From Usnea hakonensis (Eukaryota > Ascomycota > Lecanoromycetes > Lecanorales > Parmeliaceae): 64,000 bases of DNA. Where the stretch lies: NCBI GenBank assembly GCA_013423325.1, contig BLJB01000271.1:64820-128819 (forward strand), written 5' to 3'. Within the stretch, counting starts at the first letter, position 1. Each line of letters starts with the position of its first letter. Positions 21,603-31,411 of this stretch are shown in pieces. The notes under the pieces are model-generated. The model was not told the origin of the DNA, ran no database searches, and was given only the letters and a program-made list of their open reading frames with translations. Made by a program: the position numbers and the translations under genes.

Positions 21603-21929
21603 CATTGACTTACCAGGACTTGACCAAACCCTGGAAATGTCGCGTTGCAACGAATAGTCAAATGAGCGCATGTTGAACACTGGGAATGACTTATGATCTT
21701 TGCTATTACAAAAGTAGCTCCGGGAATGGCGCATTGTGGAGGCCATTCTTCACGGAGTCACTGGACTACCCACACACAAGTCGATTGCTGATATCTTTGT
21801 TCGATGCTTCCACACTACTTGATAGGTCGAGATAGCTGTGGTCAAATGTGAGATCCTACATCTCTTGAGTTTTCTCCACGACCAAACGCCTCGCTATACT
21901 TTTTTCTTTGAGACATTTGCAATCCTCAA
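21603..21929. other. Convergent intergenic, IGO1/MYG1 3' ends
   Basis: About 330 bases between two stop codons. It must contain both 3' ends. Nothing else recognised. Confidence 0.5.
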
Positions 21930-23025
21930 CTAGTAATGCTCAATAGCCTTCTTCGCCATCTCTAGCGCCCCTTCTCTCGTTTGGTTCCCCCCAATGAAGC
22001 CGCTTGCATGAGCAAAGATACAACCCTCGATTCCACTGACCTTACTCAATTGATCGTCCCTCACTCCTCTCCAATCCTCTGGCAGCGGCTTCCTGCTTTC
22101 GAAGCTACTTTCGCTCTGACTTACGGCCTGAATACGCCATTTCGCGCCTTCGTGCTCGCTTTCAGGATACAGAACATACAGCACCTTCTCTTCATCCGGC
22201 CTCTCCGCTTCAAGTGTATACAAATGATCTTTCCAAGGACAACTTCGAGGGAACAGCATTATCCTCCCTTTCGCATCATACTCTTTGCGCGCATCGTATG
22301 ACTGATGCACGAGCGCGTGGGCGGGCAGCCAAGCACGGTGGTAGTACTGCAATTTTCTCGAGAAGGTCGAACCCATGAGGGAGCTCGCTTGCAGGAATCG
22401 GGCATCTTCAGCTTCTTGCGCCTCCTCGGGCGTTTTGGCGGGGGAAGGGTCTTCAAAGTTGGCATTGAGATCTCCGACCAAGCTGCCGATCCCTATACCC
22501 CCATCGTAGAACCGCTTTCGCAGGTCCTTGGTCTCGGCGGGATCGTAGACCGAGATGCCGTTGTCGTGCGCGTCTAGCGCTTCGATGAAACCCTCGTAGA
22601 GCTTTTTCCACAAAATGTCGACCTCCGCGCTGCCTTGATCCAGCCCCGTTTGTAGAGCTATTATTGGCTTGCCGAAGTGCATGTAGACTAATCCCGCGGA
22701 CGACAGCTTGGTGGGGCGCGAGGGAAACGTGGTCGTGAAGGTCCGTTGGTGGTGGTCGTAGCGGTTTTGGGCCGGGTGATACTCTCCGCCCACGTCGACA
22801 ACGGTGTGGCAGGTGGAGAGGAGAGCAGGGTCACGGGTGCGGACGAGGGTGGATGGGTTGTAGGTGGGGAGCATGCGGAGCAGGTGAACGGCGAGAGCCT
22901 CATCGGCGTGGAAGTGACCACTAGAGACATTAAACAATGAATGGATGATGGGTCGAGGGAGAGACGTACTTGTGGGTACCGATCAAGGGACCGGGATCCA
23001 TTCTCATTCTCTTGGCTTCTGTCAT
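21930..23025 (-). CDS. MYG1: MYG1-family exonuclease
   Basis: Two exons (23025-22970, 22920-21930) encode 348 residues. The first exon gives MTEAKRMRMDPGPLIGTH, joined to NGHFHADEALAVHLLRMLP. Metal-binding family motifs are HFHADEALA, VVDVGGEY and RYDHHQRTF (DHH-like). MYG1 (UPF0160) proteins are 3'-5' RNA exonucleases found in mitochondria and nucleolus of mammals; the yeast counterpart is little studied. The C-terminus shows GVRDDQLSKVSGIEGCIFAH and ASGFIGGNQTREGALEMA, as expected. The single 49-base intron splits the codon before GHFHADE. It is divergent from the SDR gene at 23264. Confidence 0.95.
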
Positions 23026-23263
23026 TCTGAAGAAGCTGCGCAGCATCAATATTAGATTCTCGGATACATCTGACCGGGGTATGAGTATATACTGTATTAT
23101 GTTCGAGACCTAATACAATGTACTCGTACCATAATGGTTTTGACTCTAAGTGGCTAAGTGTAGCGTGTCTGTACCCCGGAAGATTACTGCACTAAATCTT
23201 TTTTTTTAAACTGCACACATCGTGTTCTAGTATGGTGCAAACCAATCAATTGTTCTCTTTAAG

Positions 23264-24283
23264 ATGGGTGTCACTTTCTCCCAACTTTACCCTCCAAGTC
23301 CTAGCCTGACAGAGGAGAATCTACCCAGTCAAAAAGGCAAGGTCTTTATCGTCACTGGCGCATCTTCAGGTCTTGGCTACCACCTCGCTAGCATCCTATA
23401 CCAATCCGGCGGCAAGGTCTACCTCACCGCCCGCTCCGAAGAAAAGGGTCAACAAGCCATCTCAGACATCACCCAATCTGCACAGAACAATAAGTCCATC
23501 AAACCCGGATCCCTCCATTATCTCTTCCTGGAACTTTCCGATCTCGGCTCAATCAAAACCACCGTTCAAGCCTTTCAAGCCAAAGAATCCCACCTCCACG
23601 TCCTCTTCAACAATGCGGGCGTTTCCCTTCCCCCTGCCGGTTCCAAGTCCGCGCAAAATCATGAGCTCCAATTCGCCACCAACTGCCTGGGTCCTTGGTT
23701 GCTCACTAACTTGCTCCTCCCACAACTCCGTGCCGCTGCTGATTCCTCTTCCCCTGCGAGCGTGCGCGTGGTTTGGACTTCGTCAATGATGGTGGATCTT
23801 GCAGCTCCGAGAGGCGGTGCCACCATCGCTGCCTTACGCTCCGACGCAGAGTCGGAGAAACCAGATCAGGAAAAGCTGTACACAGGCTCCAAGACCGGAA
23901 ACTGGTTCCTGGCCAGCGAATTTGCCCGCATCGCCAACAACAACAGCGAGGATGGCCAGAACCATGGTACAATCATGAGCGTGACGCAGAACCCAGGCAA
24001 TCTGCAGACTAATTTGTTGAGGCACACGTCGCGTTTCTTTCGCTTAAGTACTGGGTGGTTGTTGTTTGACGCCAAGATGGGTGCATACACGGAGCTGTGG
24101 GCGGGGCTGTCCCAAGAGCTTAAGACGGAGGATAATGGCAGGTACATTATTCCTTGGGGACGTATTCATCCGACGCCAAGGAAAGATTTGTTGGATGCAT
24201 TAAGGGGTGTAAAGGAGGGAGGAACGGGGCAGGCGATGGAAATGCGGGAGTGGTGTGATAAGGAGATCGCCAAAATTCTGTAA
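23264..24283 (+). CDS. Short-chain dehydrogenase/reductase, retinol-dehydrogenase-like
   Basis: Single exon, 339 residues. The cofactor loop is VFIVTGASSGLGYHLASILY and the NNAG motif is LFNNAGVSLP. The active-site Ser is in VWTSSMMVD and the catalytic pair in YTGSKTGN (Tyr-x-x-x-Lys). The GARSEEKG-like region after the second strand (YLTARSEEKG) suggests NADP(H). The N-terminus MGVTFSQLYPPSPSLTEENL is typical of a large fungal SDR group related to WW-domain oxidoreductase and retinol dehydrogenases. Substrate unknown. No intron or lesion. It is the last intact gene before the gene graveyard. Confidence 0.9.
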   Translation: MGVTFSQLYPPSPSLTEENLPSQKGKVFIVTGASSGLGYHLASILYQSGGKVYLTARSEEKGQQAISDITQSAQNNKSIKPGSLHYLFLELSDLGSIKTTVQAFQAKESHLHVLFNNAGVSLPPAGSKSAQNHELQFATNCLGPWLLTNLLLPQLRAAADSSSPASVRVVWTSSMMVDLAAPRGGATIAALRSDAESEKPDQEKLYTGSKTGNWFLASEFARIANNNSEDGQNHGTIMSVTQNPGNLQTNLLRHTSRFFRLSTGWLLFDAKMGAYTELWAGLSQELKTEDNGRYIIPWGRIHPTPRKDLLDALRGVKEGGTGQAMEMREWCDKEIAKIL

Positions 24284-25420
24284 TGCAAGCTTAAGGGGAA
24301 AAGTGGCGAGGTGCTTATGATAGTGCTGCTTTCATTATTAGACGAGATCTCATGGGGCCTTCCTGTTCAGGCCATTGGGAGTGTCTGAAGCCGAAATAAT
24401 TCTGTGGTGAAAATGAAGGCTGTTAGCAGGGATCGGAGGATATGGTAGGATCGATGCGCAATGTAATCCGGTGGAGGTGCTGTATCACTCCCCCTCATCA
24501 CTCAACCCGCACCTAAAAGTACATTTCTGTCTTCTTCTTGTGTCCAAGATATCACTGCTATAAGGCAGATGACTTGGTATGTCAACACAAGTTGTCAGAG
24601 AGGGAAAAAAAACAGTGCGTATCAGAGGCTGAAAGATGACAATGATCTACGAGATGATTAGGGAGCTGATGAGTGGATACCTCTTTGAAGCCCATGACTC
24701 TATGAAAGTGCGGAGGTTGGCAGGAGAGAAGAGATTGACGTGGAGGAAGACAACGCTCTTTTGGGAAAGTCTGGTGTTGATTTCCAGCGCCCGAAGAATG
24801 GGGGTCACTGCGTCTGACGATGGTTACCAAAATCATCGGGCTGCTTTTGGGCGATGTCGAGGGTTACGTAGTAGCGCAGTCAGATTGTTCCACCTGTGAG
24901 TAGGAATTTGTGTGTAGAACATTGTTGAGGTGGTTGCAGCGGACTTTTCAAAACGGACAACAGAGAAGCAATAGGAGGATGGAGACAGAAGTTGGCAGCG
25001 GGAGGATCGTATATGAAGGCAAAAGGTGACTTGGATTCCATTTCGTGACACGTCTACCTAGACATTAACATGAATCGCATTTGGAATGCTCACACAGGGA
25101 GCTTCGAAGCATAAATACTTGATCGATGTCGGCGTCATGGTGCCGGTGCGGCGTTCGAGCTAGGTTTTACTTTTGTTGGCGTGTTTTTGTTTTTCGTTAG
25201 TGGGTTTTTTGCTTAGCGGGTTTTTTTGCGCACGAATTCCTGGAAAACCCCTCGAATTGGTTAGCGGGGTCTTATGATCGTAAGGTAAGGTGAGGTACCT
25301 TACCTTACTCGCTTTCGATGACCTCGCCAATTCTAGCACCTTGAAGATATAAGTACATTCCATCTCAAACAACATCCACTAAATCCCTATACCCTTTGGT
25401 AATTGCCTAGCTTGTACCTA
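24284..25420. other. Gene-free 1.1 kb
   Basis: I see no supportable gene. The region ends in a perfect palindrome of the TAAGGTAAGGT motif (25281-25307). Small open frames are short and without domains. It borders the decayed P450 and may contain older decayed sequence that I cannot identify. Confidence 0.45.
25281..25307. repeat. Palindrome of the TAAGGTAAGGT motif
   Basis: TAAGGTAAGGT (25281-25291) and its exact reverse complement ACCTTACCTTA (25297-25307) flank a five-base spacer GAGGT. Related single copies of the motif are scattered through other intergenic parts of the window. Confidence 0.75.
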
Positions 25421-27086
25421 CTACGAGCATGACTCCTCGTCAGACCTCGTCCTCAGACCGGACATTATTGCCGCTTCATTGCCAATCAGGCGTTCGTAAT
25501 CCTTGCTTCGGACAGCAACTTTCACCGGAAACGGTTCTTCTTTAATGACATTGTGCCTCAAGCGTTGACTGTCGAATGGACCGGCCTGGGGAGATATCAG
25601 CCTAATGAATGCGGAAGCGATGGTAAAGCCTTACAGCCGCGTAATCAAAACAGTAGGCTAGCCGCGCAATTTCTAGAAACAGGTCTTGCTGTGCGATTTT
25701 GTACCCTACGCAGATGCGCCTACCGCCACCAAATTGCCATATACTATATAAAATATTCTGCTCTTACCCATCCAACCACCTGCCTAGTTTGAACTCATCT
25801 GCTTCTGCAAAATCCCGGGAAACTGCGGCATAGTTGATTACGAAGTCTGTGCCTTTGGGAAAGTGAAACCCCTCGAGTTCCAAGTCTTCCGTAAGCCGAT
25901 GCTGCGGTATGAGCGGCTTGACAGGCCGCCAGCGTATAACCTCTTTGAGTACAGCGCATGTGTAGGGCATATCGCTCATGTCGTCGAGATTTGGTAGTCA
26001 CTGGGCATCTCCACAAACTCGATTGGCTTCATCGCGCAATTTTTGAAATTCATCTGGATGACACAGCGCAGCCATGACGAACGTGTTAAGAGTTAGCCTT
26101 GGGTTATCGCTTCCAGCTCAAATGACAGACATTGCGAGATACATTGCCTCTTCGTCGCTTCCCCTGAACTTAGTGTCACCGTGTAGGAGTGTGTCTTGTA
26201 CAAATGACGCTGGTGCGGTACCGTTGACAATAGCATCTTTGACTGACTGCCACAACGATAAAAACACGTCGTAATGGTATTGGCCCACTTTACTCCGTTG
26301 CTTGTGCCAGGTTTGCAATACTTTAGGCAGGCTAGCAAGGAGTGGGAAAAACCAATTATGCTGGAGCGAATAAAGTGGACTCCTACATACTGGAATTCGT
26401 CGAGTTCTGGCGTTGATTTCAACAATCTCTGACTTAACACAATACGATGGACTATTGAATTGCAATATCGATAATGATGGGAGTACCATTGCCATGGCGT
26501 ACAAAGATATTCGGCCAGGAGTTGCGCGCTTTCGAGTTCAATCCATTCGCCGTACGACCTCAAGGCATTCGAGTTACTCAGCAAAGCATGCATCACACGC
26601 CTGCCTTCGGTCCATTGAGCCGTTTGTCTCAAGACGGTACGCTGGCCACGGCTCACGAGACCGCTAGCGATGGGAAAATTGGGACGCTCGCTGGTGATGT
26701 GTCCGCGTTTAGCTATGATTTCCTGTACGACCCGGTTGTTGTTCAACAATACCCAGGTGCTTGATCCCATCTGAAGCGTTGTCATATCTCCGAAGGTGCT
26801 GAGAGAAGACATCTTGATGAACATCAATACAGGATCAAGCTCATGGGATGTTCGGACTTAACCATGATGAGAATTTGGCTGTATCACGGCGTGCTGCCAT
26901 CATTTGTAGCAAGGTACCCACTATTGGAAGTCCAGACGGCCCAGGAGGAAGATTCCATGGACTTCCATCCGGAGAGACTCTTCGATGGACTGGCTTGAAT
27001 ATTTCCTGGAGGACAGCATAGGTCGCTATGAAGAGAACAACAACGCAAGCCACAGGCCAATGAAGTGTATCAGATGCCCAGAACAA
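25421..27086 (-). pseudogene. Cytochrome P450 pseudogene
   Basis: Remains of a membrane P450 on the minus strand. The N-terminus (27086 onward) has a hydrophobic anchor and the hinge NLPPGPSGLPIVGTL. The middle reads WTEGRRVMHALLSNSNALRS, then HHYRYCNSIVHRIVLSQRLL. A frameshift near 26350 moves the frame to LASLPKVLQTWH and FRGSDEEAMYLAMSV. An in-frame TGA (26118-26120) precedes AGSDNPRLTLNTFVMAALCH. A second TGA (25998-26000) replaces the Arg expected before LPNLDDM. The helix K region has KEVIRWRP. A TAA (25764-25766) interrupts after GRWLDG. The heme motif FGGGRRICVG survives at 25704-25733. The C-terminus VKVAVRSKDYERLIGNE is in yet another frame. With several stops and shifts it cannot encode an enzyme. 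Family within P450 not determined. Confidence 0.9.
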
Positions 27087-28060
27087 GTCGATTTTCGGAT
27101 AAGGACAGATTCGCTCAACGAACCGAGAATAACCTGTTGATATGTAGGATAGAGCCGAAACCGAAGTTGAAGGACAGGGACGTCACTGTGAGCGAATTTC
27201 AAGTCTCCGTAATCACAAAGACTCATAGATGGCGACCAAGCGACTTAGATAGTCGATCATCAAACGAAGGGCCAAGTCACTCGTGGAGCCAGGTTCTGAA
27301 TTGGTCTTAGGCCTTATTATCAAGTCTTGGTCGGTTTCTGAAAGCCGGATCACTGTGTCCTTTTACCTGGCAGATTTCTCACCGGTGCTGTTAAAGATGG
27401 TGTTGCAAAAATATGGAAAGCTGAAACTAAGAGGGGTATACGAGCCTATTGGAACTGTATCTGTGCATGTGACCGAGGGGCTAGCTATGCACACAAGTAA
27501 AGCTAATTGGTGCACGCAACAATAAACGGTGAGCCTACCGAGGCAAATGCTATACGAGGTTTGGGATAACACTCCTTGAGAATGTTGTAGGTGAACATAG
27601 GTCTGTTTACGAATCATCCAGTGACTGCTATGAGCTGAGCCCGCGTGAAGGGCGAATGTGGGGCACCATTGGCTTTTCCATTATTTGCAGACGACCAGAA
27701 TGCCCCACACGATACTATTAACACTGCAGTATTCGCACGGACCAGGCTCCAGAGCATAAAGTAGGTAGTCAGAGCCTTAGCCTAGGATAACCAACTTCTG
27801 TTGTCGTTGAATACTGTTGCACCGCTTTTTCTTTTAAAAGTGTAGACTAAGAAGTCTTCGTTTCTAAAGGTGTGTACTTCCTATTTTGAAGACAGCGATC
27901 CTTCTCGATCTTAGAGCCTTAATCTTTACCCATCGGCTGGCGCTGACACGATGTCCGTATAAAGGATCATCTGCGGTCAATCGCGGAGACTTGGTTGCGT
28001 GGTCAATTCGAAGACGACAATTTTCATTGAACTTCAAAGTGGCATATCCGAGGCAGTGTG
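27087..28060. other. Gene-free 1 kb between two gene relics
   Basis: This separates the leftward P450 relic from the rightward monooxygenase relic, so it was probably their shared promoter. I see no other coding remains. Open frames at 27283-27525 and 27886-28125 have no family signal. Confidence 0.45.
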
Positions 28061-28069
28061 GGCCGAAGA

Positions 28070-28700
28070 GAAATGCAGGTTTTGATAGTCGATGCTGGCC
28101 TAAGCAGTCTCGTAGCTGCTATTAGGTTTCGTAAGGCTGGTCATAGAGTGGTTGTGCTAGAGAAAGCTCCAGATCTGCGAGAGGTTGGCGGCATGCCTCT
28201 GAAGGGGATATCGTGCTGACTTTTCCTTCAGATTGGAGCAGGAATCCAGATACCTGTAAACTGCGCAAGGGCACTGGAAGAGCTGGGTATTTTTGAGAAG
28301 ATACCATCCAAAGTAATCAAACTGCGCGACATCACTGTGAGATCATACAAAACTGGGGAGGCGTTATATTCTCTGAACCTTGACTCAAAAGTATTGATGT
28401 AGCGCGTGTTCATTGCTCTGTAATTTCGATCGTGCTGTTCGCTTATTACGAGGTAATGGGTTGAATGTTAGGCGCTACTGTAAAGTTCAATCTCCATGTT
28501 CTGTCAAACGCTAGCATATCTCATTAGGACATTGTGCGGAGGCCGCTCAAGATGGCTCTCTCTATCAATGAATACAAAAAGTGGCTACCGTCAGCCAACT
28601 TTTGGCGTTCAGAGCACCACTTTACGCACCAAAATGGGTCAATGCAGACAAAGTGATGCTGATAGGGTGTCATCAATAATTACTTGTACAAAAACACTCT
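28070..28700 (+). pseudogene. FAD-dependent monooxygenase relic
   Basis: A plus-strand reading starts VLIVDAGLSSLVAAIRFRKA and continues GHRVVVLEKAPDLREVGG. This is the FAD loop of salicylate-hydroxylase-like monooxygenases, with GxGxxG degraded to DAGLSS. After a probable former intron it resumes IGAGIQIPVNCARALEELGI and IKLRDITVRSYKTGEALYSL. Stops then follow in all readings (TAG at about 28400). Scattered pieces remain: LGATVKFNLHVLSNA near 28470 and APKWVNADKVMLIGCH near 28630-28670, the latter matching the LLGDACH motif region. The changed glycines fit G-to-A transitions. The gene is broken throughout and shorter than the usual 400-plus residues. Confidence 0.85.
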
Positions 28701-29313
28701 TCCTTGACCGTATACGTACTGTAGAATTGTTCGGATTTGCCAAATTGATAGGACTAGGTACTCCAGTACCTTAAGCAGACAGCCTACAGGCAGTAAGATA
28801 CCTTACTCGGTAGGGTTAGACGGTACTTAAACTTGAGGTTTTTTAAAGGCCGCTTGGCTGCTTCCGCCTAACGATACCTTGTCTTGACATTACTCGCTGA
28901 AATATTCCGGGGAAAGAAATGAATACCTTACCTTAGGTACTGACTATCTGGTCAAGGTTAGAAGGAAGTTTTCAAAGAGCTAGCGCACGCGACAGCAAAA
29001 CCTATCATTATCATTGGTCGAATAGGTAGCCCGCTTCCAAGTTCTCATGTTGATTTAAATCACGTTTGTGATTGTGAATAGGCAAGGCAATTAGAGCCAC
29101 CACTTCTTGTTGAATCAAATTTTCGCCGGCTTTCCACAGTCCAGACGCATGTTGATCCTAAGGATACTGATAAATCGACCTCACCTCCCTCTTGAGCGCA
29201 AGAAATACCCTGATAAGTATCCTCGCCTTCATCAGGCTCACTCGTCCGCTTTGACTTCAACATCGAACAATCTTCACAGCGTCCTGTGCGCGCCCTGAGC
29301 GCTGTTAGAGCTC
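28701..29313. other. Gene-free 0.6 kb before ICE2
   Basis: AT-rich, with copies of the ACCTTA/TAAGGT motif near 28800 and 28925-28937. It contains the ICE2 promoter on its right. No gene seen. Confidence 0.45.
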
Positions 29314-30684
29314 ATGTGGATCTTGAGGGTATTCTCGTCCGTCGTCTTTTTGACGTCCATTATCCTGAGCATACCCTTGGCATTCGACGTCGGCGGGCGG
29401 GCTTGCGGCCTTGCATTCTCCCTCTCGGTAGCCTCCTTCTACTTCTCATACTCCGTCCTACGATTGGCCACGCCAGAAAAGTCTCGATACCGGTATACCT
29501 TAGTCCAACTCGCCGCTTGGACACAATGGGCGGTGTTGCCTACACTCCTGATATGGTCGCTGAACCGGTTCTCGGTAGAGCCCGTCGATAACAGCAGCTG
29601 GGTGGAAAGGACATTCAGCGGGAAAAGGGCACAAGATGCGTCAGTGTGGGAGTGGATCTTCGGACCCGATGGCCTGGCAGAGACAGCGACTGTGGGAAGC
29701 TGGGATAAGATCCTGCGATGGTCAACCCCAGTGTTCCAGCTATGTGAGGGATTCTGCAGCCTCTTGGTCATTCAAGCTGCAGGCCAGATTACTAGGTGGC
29801 TCGTCAATAGGGGAGGGAGGAGCGACAGCTGGATGGTAGGGTTCCTCTTCGTACTATCTGATTCTGAGCATCTCTAAAAGCTTGTTACACAGATCAGCTT
29901 GCTTGTCACATCCGCATCGGTCATCTCAAGCTCAGTCTACTTCCTATGGAGGGTCACTCGTTTCCCAGAAATCGGTAACGTCGATGCCACTCTCATTGGC
30001 ATAACAATCACCTGTGCTGTTTTCCTCTGCGCTTGGGGTATCGGCAGTGGGAAAGGAAACCCGGTCGAAAGTTCTCTTCTATTCGCATACATCGTCCTGT
30101 GTCTCTACCAGATATTCACAGACTACCAACCCACCAACCCTGTCGAGCCAACACCTCCAGCTCAAGCGGCGGATTTTCCCCCATTCCCACCAATCATCAT
30201 GGCTTCATATACCACTCTGTTACAGGCTCTATCCGTCTTACCTTCGGCAATACCTGCTGCTTTCAACTTCATTATTGCAGCGCTGAGTACCATTACTCCG
30301 TCAGTGATCATCTCTCTCGCCTACCGCCTTTTCGTTCTCTACGCGTCAACTCGTATCATACCCGCTGTCCGTGAATCTGGAGCACGCGCACTATCCCAGG
30401 AGCCATCCCTTGAGGACTCGGATGGCGCAGGCCAGATCCTCGGGTTGCTTAGCTGGTTCAGCCCCAGCATTCTGATAGCTGTCTACACTAGTCTCTTGAT
30501 GCAGCACTTCGCATCGATAAGTGGAGATGATGATGACTGGTGGACCAGTCAAGGAGGTGATGCTGGTGGCAACTTTTGGAGATGGGTTAATATTGCAGCA
30601 ACCATGAGCATGTATGCCCTGGAGCTGTACCTTGGAAAAGAGGATCTCGACGGAGGATTGACAACGCACTGGAAAGCTGATTGA
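29314..30684 (+). CDS. ICE2: ICE2-family ER membrane protein
   Basis: Two exons (29314-29835, 29893-30684) encode 437 residues with many hydrophobic segments, probably eight or more membrane helices. Family signatures are IPLAFDVGGRACGLAFSLSV, LLIWSLNRFSVEP, WDKILRWSTPVFQLCEGFC, VIQAAGQITRWLVNRGGRSD, SSVYFLWRVTRFPEIGNVDA, LCAWGIGSGKGNPVESSLLF and YQIFTDYQPTN. In yeast Ice2 shapes the cortical ER, is needed for its inheritance and couples ER with lipid droplets by restraining Spo7-Nem1. The intron is removed after DSWM, where the frame resumes ISLLVTSASVISS. The C-terminus YALELYLGKED is soluble. The gene is intact despite bordering the relic zone. Confidence 0.93.
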
Positions 30685-31411
30685 AAAATTTCCAAGAGTG
30701 ACAAGCCAAGATCCTCTAAATTGACAGAGCCAGAAAATGGAGATCTGTGACAATCTCCTAGTGGCTGATTGCCGAAATTCGGCACTGTTCTCTCTCCTGG
30801 TCCCGTTCTGGGGCTTTTGAATGCGCTCTGAATGCGCTATGGAGTACTTCATACCCCTAGCCTTGCGAAATTAGGCTACCATAGCAATCACAGTCACAGG
30901 TCAGTGTCCCTAGGTGACCTTTGCGTGTTGCCCTCACGTTTATGACACAAACATACCCGAAATTTCATTCGCGCGGCCCAGGCTCGTGGTGATTTGGTAG
31001 TGCTCCTCTCGGCATGAGCCACTTTCCCAGTTGAAAATGGCAGACCCTACGAAGGGCATATAGAAGACCTTCCAAAATTTTAAGCATAATGTACATAGGT
31101 AGACAATGTCCTTACCCAAGATATAATTACTATTAAAAGAAAGCGACAAACTGGTCCACTGGCTGCTAAGTCATTCGTGATCTTTTAGCTCATGTGCTCC
31201 TCTTGTTGATGAACGCCAATGGTGTACATACTGCAATTCCTCTAAGCTTTGAAGCGTGAAATCGGCTAGGCATTTACTGTAGACATCGTCTTACCGCTTA
31301 TATGCCAATTAGAACGTGCAAGCCAAGGGCATTGAAGGCATAACGGAGGCCTTGGTTAGGTGCTTTTGTACAGTTTTCTTTGTTTGATATCTACATTGAT
31401 TGAGCACGCGT
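30685..31411. other. Convergent intergenic, ICE2/PPR 3' ends
   Basis: 730 bases between two stop codons. AT-rich with no coding signal. Probably both 3' UTRs and spacer. Confidence 0.45.

Noticed and set aside
25421..28700. Repeat-induced point mutation as the cause of gene decay
   Set aside because: Some changes fit C-to-T or G-to-A transitions, but frame shifts and deletions dominate and no duplicate is in view, so RIP cannot be claimed.
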